Assembly: GCF_035474595.1 (NCBI RefSeq)
Contig: NZ_DATIND010000091.1
Span: 62,001-126,000 of the forward strand
Direction: 5' to 3'
DNA: 64,000 nt
Source of the DNA: Longimicrobium sp.
GTDB taxonomy: Bacteria; Gemmatimonadota; Gemmatimonadetes; Longimicrobiales; Longimicrobiaceae
The notes beneath the pieces were generated by a model. The model had not been told where the DNA came from. It did no database searches and was given only the letters and a program-made list of their open reading frames with translations. A program made the translations under genes and the position numbers. Of this stretch, positions 31,084-39,745 are shown piece by piece. How positions within the stretch are numbered: position 1 is the first letter of the stretch; each line of letters opens with the position of its first letter.

Positions 31084-31728
31084 TCAGGCATCCGCGTTCC
31101 GGTACAGCACGCGCGGGCCGATGGGCTCCGGCGCCAGCGCCCCCGCCGTGGCCTCGCGCAGCTCGTCGCGCACGAACGCCGCGGCCTGCGTGGGGACGCT
31201 GAACTCCGCGATCCCCGCATCCCCCGACTCCGCGTAGCCGTGCTCCACCTCGGCCGCGCCGGCACGCTCCAGCACGCGCATCACCGCCGCCGTGTGCGCG
31301 TACGGGTAGCGCACGCGCAGCCGCACCGCGAGCGTGCCCACGCGCCGCGGCGCAGCCTCGATCGCCAGCGCCGCCGCCTCGCCGTACGCGCGGACGAGGC
31401 CGCCCACGCCCAGCCTGGTTCCCCCGTACCAGCGCGTGACGATCACGATCACGTCGGTGAGCCCCGCGCCCTCGATCGCCGCCAGGATCGGCGCCCCCGC
31501 GCTCCCGTTCGGCTCGCCCGCGTCGTTCGCGCGCGAGATGCCGCCGCGCAGCTTCCACGCGCTGCAGTGGTGCGTGGCGTCCCACATCGCCCTCTCGCGC
31601 GCGGCCAGGATCGCCCGCGCCTCCTCCTCGCTCCCGGCCGGATGCGCGGACGCGAGGAACACCGACGCCTTCACGCGCGTCTGCGCCTCCGCGGAAGCGG
31701 CGAGGGTCAGGAAGTCGTCGGGAGACAT
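31084..31728 (-). CDS. yigZ: YigZ/IMPACT-family protein
   Basis: 214 residues, typical length. YigZ has an N-terminal IMPACT (UPF0029) domain and a C-terminal ferredoxin-like domain. The fingerprints KASVFLASAHPAGSEEEA, CSAWKLRGG, NDAGEPNGSAGAPILAAIEG and VTRWYGGTRLGVGGLVRAYG are all present. The eukaryotic relative IMPACT affects GCN2 signalling; the bacterial role is unclear. Confidence 0.93.
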   Translation of the reverse strand: MSPDDFLTLAASAEAQTRVKASVFLASAHPAGSEEEARAILAARERAMWDATHHCSAWKLRGGISRANDAGEPNGSAGAPILAAIEGAGLTDVIVIVTRWYGGTRLGVGGLVRAYGEAAALAIEAAPRRVGTLAVRLRVRYPYAHTAAVMRVLERAGAAEVEHGYAESGDAGIAEFSVPTQAAAFVRDELREATAGALAPEPIGPRVLYRNADA

Positions 31729-31807
31729 CGATCTAGATCGAGAAAAACGCCGGGGGAGCGGGGCGGCATGCCGGGATTGCCGCCAATCTCCGGCTCGCGC
31801 AAAAAGA

Positions 31808-31843
31808 GACGGCCCCGCTCACCCGAAGGCAAGCAGGGCCGTC
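31808..31843 (-). terminator. Terminator after the inositol-phosphate synthase operon
   Basis: GACGGCCC (31808-31815) pairs with GGGCCGTC (31836-31843). On the minus strand it is followed by TCTCTTTTT, which fits termination of the 36.9-31.9 kb minus-strand transcript. Confidence 0.7.
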
Positions 31844-31845
31844 CA

Positions 31846-31908
31846 ACTCAGCACTCAGCACTCAGCACTCAGCACTCAGCACTCAGCACTCAGCACTCAG
31901 CACTCAGC
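31846..31908. repeat. Nine perfect tandem copies of the heptamer ACTCAGC
   Basis: 63 bp made of nine identical units lie between the terminator and the stop of the inositol-phosphate synthase gene. The unit belongs to the same family as ACTCAGG/ACTTAGC in the 4281-4315 array. A perfect array suggests recent expansion and possible length variation. Confidence 0.95.
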
Positions 31909-31927
31909 ACCAGGCACCTCGCGGTCC

Positions 31928-33274
31928 TCAAACCCCCGCGTGCGCCTCGGCCTCCTCGAGGTAGTACTCCAGCCCCAGGTGCGTGATCTGCTCCTCGCCC
32001 ATCAGCCAGCGGAGCGTGTTCTTCAGCTTCATCTGCTGGATGAACAGGTCGTGCTCCGGGTACAGCCCCTCGGCCGCCATCGGGCTCTTCAGGTAGAACG
32101 AGAGCCACTCCTGGATCCCGCCCAGCCCGCTGCGCTGCGCCAGGTCCAGGAAGAGGGCGAGATCGAGCACGATCGGCGCGGCCAGGATGCTGTCGCGGCA
32201 GAGGAAATCCACCTTGATCTGCATCGGGTAGTCCAGCCACCCGCGGATGTCGATGTTGTCCCACCCCTCCTTCGCGTCGCCGCGCGGGGGGTAGTAGTTG
32301 ATGCGGACCTTGTGGTAGAAGTTCTTGTACAGGTCCGGGTACGTCCCCGGCTGGAGGATGTGCTCCAGCACCGAGAGCTTGGATTCTTCCTTGGTCTTGA
32401 ACGACTCGGGATCGTCCAGCACCTCGCCGTCGCGGTTGCCCAGGATGTTGGTGCTGAACCAGCCGTCCAGCCCCAGCATGCGCGCCTTCAGGCCGGGGGC
32501 GATGATCGTCTTGATCAGCGTCTGCCCGGTCTTGAAGTCCTTGCCGGCCACCGGCACCCCGCGGTCCTCGGCCAGCTTCACCAGCGCGGGGAAGTCGACC
32601 GACAGGTTCGGCGCGCCGTTGGCGTAGGCCACGCCCTCCATGATCGCCGCGTAGGCGTACAGCATGCTCGGCGCGATCGACTCGTCGTTCGCGTCGATCG
32701 CCGCCTCGAAGGTCTCGATGGTCTGGTGCGCCGGGCCCTTCTTGATGAAGATCTCGGTGGAGCCGCACCACACCATCACCAGCCGGTCGCACCCCTTCTC
32801 CTCCTTGAAGCGGCGGATGTCCTCGCGCAGCGCGTCGGCCCAGGCACGCTTGCTCGTGCCGGGCTTCACGTTGATCCCCTCCAGCTTCTTCACGTAGCGC
32901 TGGTCGAAGGCCGCGGGCATGGGCTTGATGGACTGCAGGAAGTCCTTGATGGGCTCCACGTGCTCGTGGCGGTCCAGCACGCCGGCGTTCAGGGCGCTCT
33001 CGTAGGCGTCCTGCGGGAACGGGTCCCAGGCGCCGAACACGATGTCGTCCAGCCCCGCCAGCGGCACGAAGTCGCTGATCTTCGGCGCGCGGTTCTCGGT
33101 GCGCTTGCCCAGGCGGATGGTGCCGTACTGGGTCACGCTGCCGATGGGGCGCGCCAGCCCGCGGCGCGCCAGCTCCACGCCCGCGATGAAGGTGGTCGAC
33201 ACGGCGCCGAGGCCGGGAAGCAGGATGCCAAGCCGGCCCTCGGCGGGGCGCGGCGCGTACTGGTCGGTGCGCAC
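31928..33274 (-). CDS. ino1: myo-Inositol-1-phosphate synthase
   Basis: 448 residues. It converts glucose 6-phosphate to inositol 3-phosphate with NAD. The N-terminal Rossmann motif reads GILLPGLGAVSTTFIAG. Family blocks include VVWCGSTEIF-like MVWCGSTEI, SMLYAYAA, GVPVAGKDFKTGQTLIKT and DGWFSTNILGNRDGEVLDDP. The start is GTG 33274. It follows a CDP-alcohol phosphatidyltransferase gene by 7 bp, which together would supply phosphatidylinositol phosphate lipids. Confidence 0.94.
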   Translation of the reverse strand: MRTDQYAPRPAEGRLGILLPGLGAVSTTFIAGVELARRGLARPIGSVTQYGTIRLGKRTENRAPKISDFVPLAGLDDIVFGAWDPFPQDAYESALNAGVLDRHEHVEPIKDFLQSIKPMPAAFDQRYVKKLEGINVKPGTSKRAWADALREDIRRFKEEKGCDRLVMVWCGSTEIFIKKGPAHQTIETFEAAIDANDESIAPSMLYAYAAIMEGVAYANGAPNLSVDFPALVKLAEDRGVPVAGKDFKTGQTLIKTIIAPGLKARMLGLDGWFSTNILGNRDGEVLDDPESFKTKEESKLSVLEHILQPGTYPDLYKNFYHKVRINYYPPRGDAKEGWDNIDIRGWLDYPMQIKVDFLCRDSILAAPIVLDLALFLDLAQRSGLGGIQEWLSFYLKSPMAAEGLYPEHDLFIQQMKLKNTLRWLMGEEQITHLGLEYYLEEAEAHAGV

Positions 33275-33281
33275 GATGGGT

Positions 33282-33962
33282 CTACCTGTTGACGGGTTCG
33301 GGAACGCTCCGGCCCGGGGCCGGCGCGGAAGGCACGGGTTGGGAATTCCGGAGGTAGCGGGCCACCCACCAGATGCGGTAGATGGCGGTCAGGTTCGTGA
33401 GCGCCGCCATGGCGATCATCACGAACGTCAGCACCGCGCCGCGGTGCCACGATCCGAAGAAGAGCGTGGCGCCGCCCAGCAGGATGATCCGCTCGGCGCG
33501 CTGCATCAGCCCCACCTTGCAGTCGATCCCCAGCGACTCGGCCTTGGCGCGGGTGTAGCTCACCATCAGCGACCCGGCCAGCGCGGCGCACACCACGTAC
33601 GCCATCCGCGGGTCGCCGATGTTGGGCTCGTTGCCCAGGTACAGCGACATCACCCCCAGCATCACGCAGATCTCGGCGATGCGGTCGGTGGTGCTGTCGT
33701 AGAACGAGCCGAAGACCGTGACCATCCCGCCGCGCTTGGCCACCAGCCCGTCCACGATGTCCACGAAGCCGCCCAGCAGCACCAGGGCGCCGCCCAGCTG
33801 GATGTGGAACAGGAAGAAGGCCAGGCCCGCCAGCACGTTCACCAGAACGCCGGCGGTGGTGATCCAGTTGGGGTTCACGCGCCGCCGGACCAGGACGTCC
33901 AGCGGGCGCGCGAGCACGGCGGTGATCTCGGCCCGGTAGGCGGAGGGCTGGAACTTCAGCAC
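33282..33962 (-). CDS. CDP-alcohol phosphatidyltransferase (likely phosphatidylinositol-phosphate synthase)
   Basis: 226 residues with several membrane helices. The CDP-alcohol motif is complete: Asp68, Asp71-Gly72, Ala75, Arg77, Gly85, Asp89 and Asp93 in FVDIVDGLVAKRGG and VFGSFYDSTTDR. The pairing with ino1 suggests CDP-diacylglycerol plus inositol phosphate as substrates, as in actinobacterial PgsA1/PIPS. Substrate assignment is from context; archaetidyl or glycerol phosphate are alternatives. It lies between the YlbF-like gene and ino1 in one operon. Confidence 0.88.
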   Translation of the reverse strand: MLKFQPSAYRAEITAVLARPLDVLVRRRVNPNWITTAGVLVNVLAGLAFFLFHIQLGGALVLLGGFVDIVDGLVAKRGGMVTVFGSFYDSTTDRIAEICVMLGVMSLYLGNEPNIGDPRMAYVVCAALAGSLMVSYTRAKAESLGIDCKVGLMQRAERIILLGGATLFFGSWHRGAVLTFVMIAMAALTNLTAIYRIWWVARYLRNSQPVPSAPAPGRSVPEPVNR

Positions 33963-33971
33963 TGCGTCAGG

Positions 33972-34328
33972 TCAGGTCAGGATGATGCGGCTCTGCTCGC
34001 CGGCCTCGATCCCCTTCGCGATCTCCTCGTCGATGCGCATCATGAGGCGGTCGAAGTTGGACCGGGCGGCCTCGAAGGCCTGGTAGGTGCTGCTGGTCTG
34101 CACCGAGCCGGCCAGGCGCTCGAACTCCTCGCGCTCGGCCTCGGCGGGCTCTTCGCCGGCCTGCAGCGCCTGCCCGATGCTCTCCTGCAGCTGGCCCAGG
34201 CGGTTGATCCCGGCCACGGTATCGCGGTCGTCCGACAGGCGCTCGTTGGCGCGCTTCAGCACCTTGTACTCGTCGCTCTGCGCGACCAGCCGCCCGATCT
34301 CCCGGGCCTTCTCCCAGAGCACGTCCAT
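33972..34328 (-). CDS. YlbF/YmcA-family (DUF964) protein
   Basis: 118 residues, all helical. The start DVLWEKAREIGRLVAQSDEYKVLKRA and the end FDRLMMRIDEEIAKGI fit the YlbF family; in Bacillus, YlbF and YmcA form a complex that acts with RNase Y and on competence and biofilm regulators. ATG 34328 has AAGGA just upstream and matches family starts, while the longer frame would add a foreign N-terminus. It ends 9 bp before the phosphatidyltransferase start. Confidence 0.82.
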   Translation of the reverse strand: MDVLWEKAREIGRLVAQSDEYKVLKRANERLSDDRDTVAGINRLGQLQESIGQALQAGEEPAEAEREEFERLAGSVQTSSTYQAFEAARSNFDRLMMRIDEEIAKGIEAGEQSRIILT

Positions 34329-34431
34329 CAATCCATCCTTCGTCTCAAGAATCTTTAAAGACAACGACAACTTCAACGGATACAGCGGGATGCGGGCGTG
34401 TCCCCCACACAGGTGCGCCTCCGCGGCCTCG

Positions 34432-34617
34432 CGCCGCCCTCACCCCGCGCCGGAGGGCGCGACCCTCTCCCGTCCCGGGAGAGGGTGGCGATCCAGCATC
34501 GGCGCCAGCAAGAACCCTCGCTCACGCCGATGCTGGCCCGAAGCGTGGATGCCACCGAACTACCTCTCCCGGTACGGGAGAGGTGGACGGCCTAAGCCGG
34601 CCGGAGAGGGCGCGATG
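34432..34617 (+). mobile_element. MITE-like derivative of the DUF559 element (about 186 bp, no gene)
   Basis: The left end (34432-34500) shows CGCCCTC, a palindrome CCCTCTCCCG-TCC-CGGGAGAGGG and GCAT C after it, in the same order as the left end of the full element. The right end (34561-34617) differs from the full element's right end by very few bases. About 70 bp lie between them and there is no ORF. It sits between prmC and the YlbF-like gene and fills the 320-bp gap. Confidence 0.8.
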
Positions 34618-34648
34618 CCGCGAGCGCCGCGTCGATGCGCCCCCGCGA

Positions 34649-35515
34649 CTACCCCGCCAGCTCCGCCAGCACGATGCGGTCGCGGCCCGCCAGGTCGCGC
34701 CGCACGCGCGGCTCGGCAAACGCGCCGGTGGCGCGGACGAGGGCGCAGACCGCGTCCGCCTGGCTCGCGCCGATCTCCATCGCCAGCAGGCCGCCCGGGG
34801 CCAGGTGCTCCGGCGCTTGGGCAACCAGGGGGCGGATCACGTCCAGCCCGCCGGTCCCCGCGAAAAGCGCCCCCGCGGGCTCCCAGTCGCGCACCTCGGC
34901 GTCCAGCCCGCCGCGCTCCTCGTCGCCCACGTACGGCGGGTTGCTGGCGATCACGTCGAAGCGCTCGCCCGCGACCGCGTCGTACAGGCTCCCCAGCCGG
35001 AACTCCACCGGCGCGTCGGGGGCGGCCGCGGCGCCGTTCGCGCGCGCGACCTCCAGCGCGTCGGCCGAGACGTCCACCGCCACCACGCGGCGGAAGGCGC
35101 CCTCGGTGGCCAGCGCCAGCGCGATGGCGCCCGAGCCGGTGCCCACGTCCAGCGCGGAAAGCGCGTCGCGCCCCTCGGCCCAGTCCAGCACCTCCTGGAC
35201 GAGCGTTTCCGTCTCGGGGCGCGGGATCAGGACCCGCGGGTCCACGCGAAGCGTCAGGTCGCGAAAGGCGGCGTGTCCCTCAATGTACTGCAGCGGCTCG
35301 CGCTTCGCACGCCTCAGCAGCCGCGCCTTGAAGGCGGCCAGCTCCTCGGCCTTCAGCGGCCGGTCGTACTGGAGATACAGGTCCAGCCGCTTCACCCCCA
35401 GCGACCCCGCCAGCAGCAGCTCGGCGTTCAGCCGCGCGTTATGGAACCCCTTTTCCTTCAGATAGTTCGCCGTCCACCCGACCAGCTCCATCACCGTCCA
35501 GCGCTTTTCCGACAC
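34649..35515 (-). CDS. prmC: Release factor glutamine methyltransferase
   Basis: 288 residues. PrmC methylates the Gln of the GGQ motif in RF1 and RF2. The SAM-binding DVGTGSGAIALALA and the substrate-binding SNPPYVGDEE are intact, after an N-terminal helical domain with RLNAELLLAGSLG. The start is GTG 35515; ATG 35491 is possible. It lies directly downstream of its substrate's gene prfA. Confidence 0.95.
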   Translation of the reverse strand: MSEKRWTVMELVGWTANYLKEKGFHNARLNAELLLAGSLGVKRLDLYLQYDRPLKAEELAAFKARLLRRAKREPLQYIEGHAAFRDLTLRVDPRVLIPRPETETLVQEVLDWAEGRDALSALDVGTGSGAIALALATEGAFRRVVAVDVSADALEVARANGAAAAPDAPVEFRLGSLYDAVAGERFDVIASNPPYVGDEERGGLDAEVRDWEPAGALFAGTGGLDVIRPLVAQAPEHLAPGGLLAMEIGASQADAVCALVRATGAFAEPRVRRDLAGRDRIVLAELAG

Positions 35516-35655
35516 GGATCGCAGCGGCTCGTGGGGTTTTCGGGTCGACCGGGTGGACGAAGGAAACTATCGCCGCGGGCGGATCGGGGAAACCGCGCGG
35601 AGGCTCCTCCGCTCCTCCGGATGCGGCTGCCGGTCGCGCCGGCGGAGACGCAGAA

Positions 35656-36717
35656 TCAGGCCGCGCGCTCCGATTCCGACGCCATCTTCAGCGCCTCCAG
35701 CAGCTCTTCCAGGTCGCCGTCCAGCACCTGCGGCAGCGCGTGCGTGGTGAAGCCGATGCGGTGGTCGGTCACGCGGCTCTGCGGGAAGTTGTAGGTGCGG
35801 ATCTTGGCCGAGCGGTCGCCGGTGCCCACCTGCAGGCGCCGGTCGCGGGCGCGCTCCGCCTCCTGCTCGGCGATGCGCGCGTCCAGCAGCCGCGAGCGGA
35901 GGACGCCCATGGCCTTGTCCTTGTTCTTGTGCTGGCTCTTCTCGTCCTGGCAGGTCACCACCAGCCCCGTGGGGAGGTGGGTGATGCGCACGGCCGAATC
36001 GGTGGTGTTCACCGACTGCCCGCCGGGCCCGGAGCTGCGGTAGACATCGATCTTCAGGTCGGCCGGGTTGATCTGCACGTCCACCTCCTCGGCCTCGGGA
36101 AGGACGGCGACCGTGGCGGCCGAGGTGTGGATGCGCCCCTGTGCCTCGGTGGCGGGGACGCGCTGCACGCGGTGCACGCCGCTCTCCCAGCGCAGGTCGC
36201 CGAAGGCGTTGGCGCCGCGGACGTTGAACACCGCCTCCTTGTACCCGCCCGCGGTGCCCTCGGAAACGGAGACGAGCTCGGTCTTCCACCCGCGGCGGTC
36301 GGCGTAGCGCTGGTACATGCGGAACAGGTCGCCCGCGAAGAGCGCCGCCTCGTCGCCGCCGGTGCCGGCGCGGATCTCGACCACGGCGTCGCGGTCGTCC
36401 AGCGGGTCGCGGGGGACCAGGAGGCGCTTCAGCTCGCCCTCCAGCCGCTCCACGTCGGCCGTGAGCTGCTCGATCTCGGCGCGCGCCATGGCGGCCATCT
36501 CCAGGTCGCCCTCGCTCTCGGCAAGGAGCGCGCGGGCGCCGGCGAGATCCTCCTGCGCCTTGTCAAGGCGCGCGGAAGCCTCCACGATCTGGGCGAGCTG
36601 CGAGTGCTCGCGGCTCAGGTCGCGGAGGCGCTTGGGGTCGGCGTGGATGGCGGGGTCGGACAGCTGCGCCGAAACGTCGTCGTAGCGCTGCCGGGCTTCG
36701 CGGAGACGGTCTTCCAT
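35656..36717 (-). CDS. prfA: Peptide chain release factor 1
   Basis: 353 residues. It decodes UAA and UAG. The PxT tripeptide appears as PAT (188-190) in [14 protein letters not shown], and the catalytic GGQ at 232-234 lies in [17 protein letters not shown]. Its modifying enzyme prmC follows and rpmE precedes, an arrangement shared by many bacteria. Confidence 0.97.
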   Translation of the reverse strand: MEDRLREARQRYDDVSAQLSDPAIHADPKRLRDLSREHSQLAQIVEASARLDKAQEDLAGARALLAESEGDLEMAAMARAEIEQLTADVERLEGELKRLLVPRDPLDDRDAVVEIRAGTGGDEAALFAGDLFRMYQRYADRRGWKTELVSVSEGTAGGYKEAVFNVRGANAFGDLRWESGVHRVQRVPATEAQGRIHTSAATVAVLPEAEEVDVQINPADLKIDVYRSSGPGGQSVNTTDSAVRITHLPTGLVVTCQDEKSQHKNKDKAMGVLRSRLLDARIAEQEAERARDRRLQVGTGDRSAKIRTYNFPQSRVTDHRIGFTTHALPQVLDGDLEELLEALKMASESERAA

Positions 36718-36730
36718 GGCAGATGAAGAG

Positions 36731-36756
36731 AGAGCCGGGGTCGAAGCCCCGGCTCT
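36731..36756 (-). terminator. Hairpin between rpmE and prfA
   Basis: A perfect 10-bp stem AGAGCCGGGG (36731-36740 with 36747-36756). On the minus strand it is followed by a weak CTCTCTTC, so it could attenuate rpmE transcripts before prfA. Confidence 0.6.
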
Positions 36757-36760
36757 TTCG

Positions 36761-36973
36761 TCACTTCGCGGCTTCGGCGCCGCCGTAGCGCTGCCGGAAG
36801 CGCTCGATGCGGCCGGCGCTGTCCATCAGCTTCTGCTTGCCCGTGAAGTACGGGTGGCAGTTGGAGCAGACCTCGACGTGGATGTCCTTGCTCGTCGAAC
36901 GGGTCTGCCACGTGTTGCCGCAGGCGCAGTGCACCGTAACGGTCTGGTACTTGGGATGGATATCGGCCTTCAT
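36761..36973 (-). CDS. rpmE: Ribosomal protein bL31 (zinc-binding type)
   Basis: 70 residues. The zinc-binding Cys pattern is present (C-x-C at 16-18, C-x2-C at 36-39), so this is the Cys-containing L31. It begins [19 protein letters not shown] and contains [16 protein letters not shown]. It heads the rpmE-prfA-prmC cluster. Confidence 0.97.
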   Translation of the reverse strand: MKADIHPKYQTVTVHCACGNTWQTRSTSKDIHVEVCSNCHPYFTGKQKLMDSAGRIERFRQRYGGAEAAK

Positions 36974-37174
36974 GCCGCACCTGCCTCAAGATCGGTTTTC
37001 GGCAATCGAATCCGGGCGCAGCCGCCCGGCCGCTTTGCGCTAAGGAAGCCTGAAGTATAGCCAAACCGCGCGGTTCGGGCAACCCGCGGCGGGCCGGCCG
37101 AACCGTGCGAGACGAGCATCATCTCAGGCTGCATGTTTGATACACCGCTAGCGAGGTTCGGTGCGCGGCCGCAG

Positions 37175-37852
37175 CATCGCGCCCTCTCCGGCCGGCCTAG
37201 GCCGTCCACCTCTCCCGTACCGGGAGAGGTAGCTAGGCAGCATCCGCGCTCGCGGAACGCTGTGGTGCATTCCACATCCGCGCGTCGGCATCTGTGCGCT
37301 TTGTTGCGGTGCCGCGCGTGGGCCTGCGGACGAACCGGACTGTAAAGTTGCGGGTTTCTACGCCTCATCCCCCGAACGAGGAGGACGTGTGCAACAGCAA
37401 CGCCGGATGCGCGGAACGACGCCGGAGATTGAAGAGCGCGCCAAGGAGCTGCGCGCGAACATGACGATTCCGGAGCGGGTGCTCTGGAGCGCGCTGCGGA
37501 AGGAGCGGCAGAACGGTCTTCACTTTCGTCGGCAGCACCCGGTCGAACGCTTCATCGTAGACTTCTGCTGCACCTCGAAGAAGCTGTGCATCGAGGTGGA
37601 CGGCCCCATCCACGACGAGCAGCAGGAGCGCGACTCCGCGCGAACGGAGTATCTCGAAGCCCTCGGCTTCCGCGTGCTGCGCTTCACGAACGACGAGGTG
37701 ATGAACGCGCTACACCTCGTGGTCAGGCGAATCCAGGCCGCGCTAGCCGAGCCAGGCTGACCGGGGCGCCGTCAACCAGCAGGATGGCGCCAAGCTACCT
37801 CTCCCGGTACGGGAGAGGTGGACGGCCTAAGCCGGCCGGAGAGGGCGCGATG
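37175..37852 (+). mobile_element. 678-bp element with 57-bp terminal inverted repeats and a single DUF559 nuclease gene
   Basis: The left end 37175-37231 and right end 37796-37852 are reverse complements over 57 bp with one mismatch, and weaker similarity continues about 14 bp inward. Each end carries a palindrome TACCTCTCCC/GGGAGAGGT around the inner boundary and GGCCGG...GAGAGGGCGCGATG outside. Between them lies only the DUF559 ORF. Related ends without the gene occur at 34432-34617, 53392-53580 and 39917-39973. No direct target-site duplication is obvious. Confidence 0.85.
37389..37760 (+). CDS. DUF559 (Vsr-like, PD-(D/E)xK) endonuclease-domain protein
   Basis: 123 residues. The DUF559 domain belongs to the Vsr/restriction-endonuclease-like fold. 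The sequence shows the family blocks MTIPERVLWSALRKERQ, FRRQHPVERFIVDFCC, KKLCIEVDGPIHD and LGFRVLRFTNDEVM. Catalytic candidates are Asp58, Glu69 and Asp71 (D-x10-E-x-D). AGGAGG at 37379-37384 supports GTG 37389. It is the only gene inside a unit with long terminal inverted repeats, which suggests it acts on those ends. Confidence 0.9.
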   Translation: MQQQRRMRGTTPEIEERAKELRANMTIPERVLWSALRKERQNGLHFRRQHPVERFIVDFCCTSKKLCIEVDGPIHDEQQERDSARTEYLEALGFRVLRFTNDEVMNALHLVVRRIQAALAEPG

Positions 37853-37934
37853 CCGGACGGCCGCGTCGAAGTCCATCCAGCACGGCCGTTTCCGTGTCGA
37901 TCTTTCTCGACGGACGAATCTGGCCGTCGCGCCC

Positions 37935-38360
37935 CTACCGCCAGTCCATCAGCATGCGGCGGATCTCGTCGCGGTGGCGGCTCTCGTCGGAGATCATGTT
38001 CTCCAGCTCCACGCGGATGGAGATCTCGCCGCAGGCGTCGGCCTGGCCGATGCGGCGGGTGTAGCGCTCGATGGTGTCGACCTCGGCCTGCAGCGCGTTC
38101 TCCAGCATCTCGCGCGCGTCGCGGGGGATGGGGAGGGGCGGGATGTCCACCGTCGGCGTGCCGCCCAGCGCCACGATCTTGTCGGCCAGGAACGCTGCGT
38201 GCCCCAGCTCGTCGGGGATCTCGCCCTCGAAGAAGGCGCGCAGGTCGCGCCGCCACGGCCCGCTCACCAGCGCCGCGTAGGTGCGGTACATCACCACGGC
38301 CTGGTACTCGGCCGCCAGGTCCTCGTTCAGCCCCGCGATCAGCTCGCTCGCCTCGGCCAT
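37935..38360 (-). CDS. Ferritin-like (bacterioferritin/Dps-type) protein
   Basis: 141 residues forming a four-helix bundle. Iron-ligand candidates are Glu18 (LAAEYQAVVMY), Glu47 or Glu51 with His54 (EGEIPDELGHAAF), and a second E..E..H set (LENMISDESRHRDEI). It resembles bacterioferritin-like proteins of the DUF/ferritin superfamily rather than Dps. It starts at ATG 38360 and stands alone. Confidence 0.85.
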   Translation of the reverse strand: MAEASELIAGLNEDLAAEYQAVVMYRTYAALVSGPWRRDLRAFFEGEIPDELGHAAFLADKIVALGGTPTVDIPPLPIPRDAREMLENALQAEVDTIERYTRRIGQADACGEISIRVELENMISDESRHRDEIRRMLMDWR

Positions 38361-38455
38361 CGTCCCACCTCTTCTCCATCTGCGTGGATGCGCGTGTGTT
38401 CCTCTCGTCTCTGCGTGAACCCCGCCGCTCCGGTATCAGCCGCGGGAACGATGCC

Positions 38456-39472
38456 TCACTCGCCGGTGAGGTCGATCTCGCGCCCCTCGGCGGCGGAGCG
38501 GTAGGCGCCCTCCATGATGCGCATCAGCCGCACGTGCTCGCCGGGCGCGCCCGCCTTCTGCTCGCCGCGCACCACCTCGATGAAGTTCTGCAGCTCGTTG
38601 CGGTAGCTGGCGGTGAAGATGTTCTCCGTGCCCGGCGGCAGCGCGGGGGCCACGTCCACCAGCCCGCTGTCCATCTGCCGGAATACCTGCAGCGGCGAGA
38701 GCGAGCCTGAGCCGGCGGTGCCCAGCAGGTGCATGAACTGCCGGTCGCGGCGGGAGATGAGCGACCAGGTGACTTCCAGGTTGATCAGCCGGTCGCCCTC
38801 CAGCCGCAGCAGCAGCGCCGCCGAGTCCTCGACCTCGGCGCCGGCGGGCGTGTGCGTGTGGGCGGACACGCGCAGCGGCTTCGGATAGCCGAAGGTCCAC
38901 ATCGCCATGTCCAGCATCTGCAGCCCCAGGTCCATCAGCGCGCCGCCGCCGGTGTGCCGCATCTGGCGCCAGGAGCGCAGCCGCCCGGTGGGCTTGGTGC
39001 GCGAAAGCCATCCCGTCTTCAGGTAGTACACGTCGCCCAGCTCGCCGCTGACGACGAAGGAGCGGAGCGCGCGGGCGTCGGGGCGGAAACGCTGGTTCAT
39101 CCCCACCATCAGCCGGTCGGCGGCGCCGTCCACCGCCAGCACGCGCTCCACGGCGTCGGGCGTGAGCGCGAGCGGCTTCTCGCAGAGCACGTACTTCCCG
39201 GCGGCCAGCGCGTCGCGGACGTTCTCCTCGTGGCGGTGGCTGGGCGTGCAGACGACCACCGCCTGGATCGACGCATCGCCCCAGATGCGCTCCGCGTCCA
39301 TGGCGCGCGAGCCGTAGCGGTCGGCGATGGTGCGCGCGGTGTGGGCGTCGCGGTCGTTCACGGCGGCGATCTCCACCCCGCGCATGCGGCTCAGGATGGG
39401 CAGGTGCACCACCTGCGCGATGGCGCCCGCGCCGATCACGGCAACGCGGATGGGAGGACGATGGACGGTCAC
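38456..39472 (-). CDS. Gfo/Idh/MocA-family oxidoreductase
   Basis: 338 residues. NAD(P)-binding motif GAGAIAQ near residue 14, the CTPSHRHEENVRDALAAGKYVLCEKPLALT block with the catalytic-region EKP, and the C-terminal GFO_IDH domain (HTGGGALMDLGLQMLDM) are visible. Enzymes of this family act on sugars, inositols or heme-like substrates; none can be chosen. GAGGA about 5 bp upstream supports GTG 39472 over longer in-frame extensions. Confidence 0.9.
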   Translation of the reverse strand: MTVHRPPIRVAVIGAGAIAQVVHLPILSRMRGVEIAAVNDRDAHTARTIADRYGSRAMDAERIWGDASIQAVVVCTPSHRHEENVRDALAAGKYVLCEKPLALTPDAVERVLAVDGAADRLMVGMNQRFRPDARALRSFVVSGELGDVYYLKTGWLSRTKPTGRLRSWRQMRHTGGGALMDLGLQMLDMAMWTFGYPKPLRVSAHTHTPAGAEVEDSAALLLRLEGDRLINLEVTWSLISRRDRQFMHLLGTAGSGSLSPLQVFRQMDSGLVDVAPALPPGTENIFTASYRNELQNFIEVVRGEQKAGAPGEHVRLMRIMEGAYRSAAEGREIDLTGE

Positions 39473-39745
39473 GATTTCCTCGTCGAGTGGGTCCAGAATC
39501 GCATGAACAAAAGGGAGAACAGCGGGTTTCGGGCGTGTTTGGCGCCGAGGCGCCAAACCGGGCTGCGCGCGCCGTAGGCAACGATACTACCGTTGCCAAC
39601 TGCGCCGGGCCCCCGGCGGATTCGTCACGGCCGGAGCATCATCGCACCGTGAAAGCATCGGCGCCGCCGCCCCGCCGGGTTCCCGGCCCTCCGGGCGCGC
39701 ATCCCTCACGCAGGTGCGCCCATCGAGCATCCCTGCTGGCCCGGC

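Noticed and set aside
31846-31908. Heptamer array considered as a CRISPR array
   Set aside because: Seven-base units without spacers form a simple tandem repeat. No cas gene is present anywhere in the window.
37175-37852. Considered a toxin-antitoxin or restriction locus because of the nuclease domain
   Set aside because: There is no partner gene or methyltransferase, and the gene is enclosed by terminal inverted repeats, which fits a mobile unit better.
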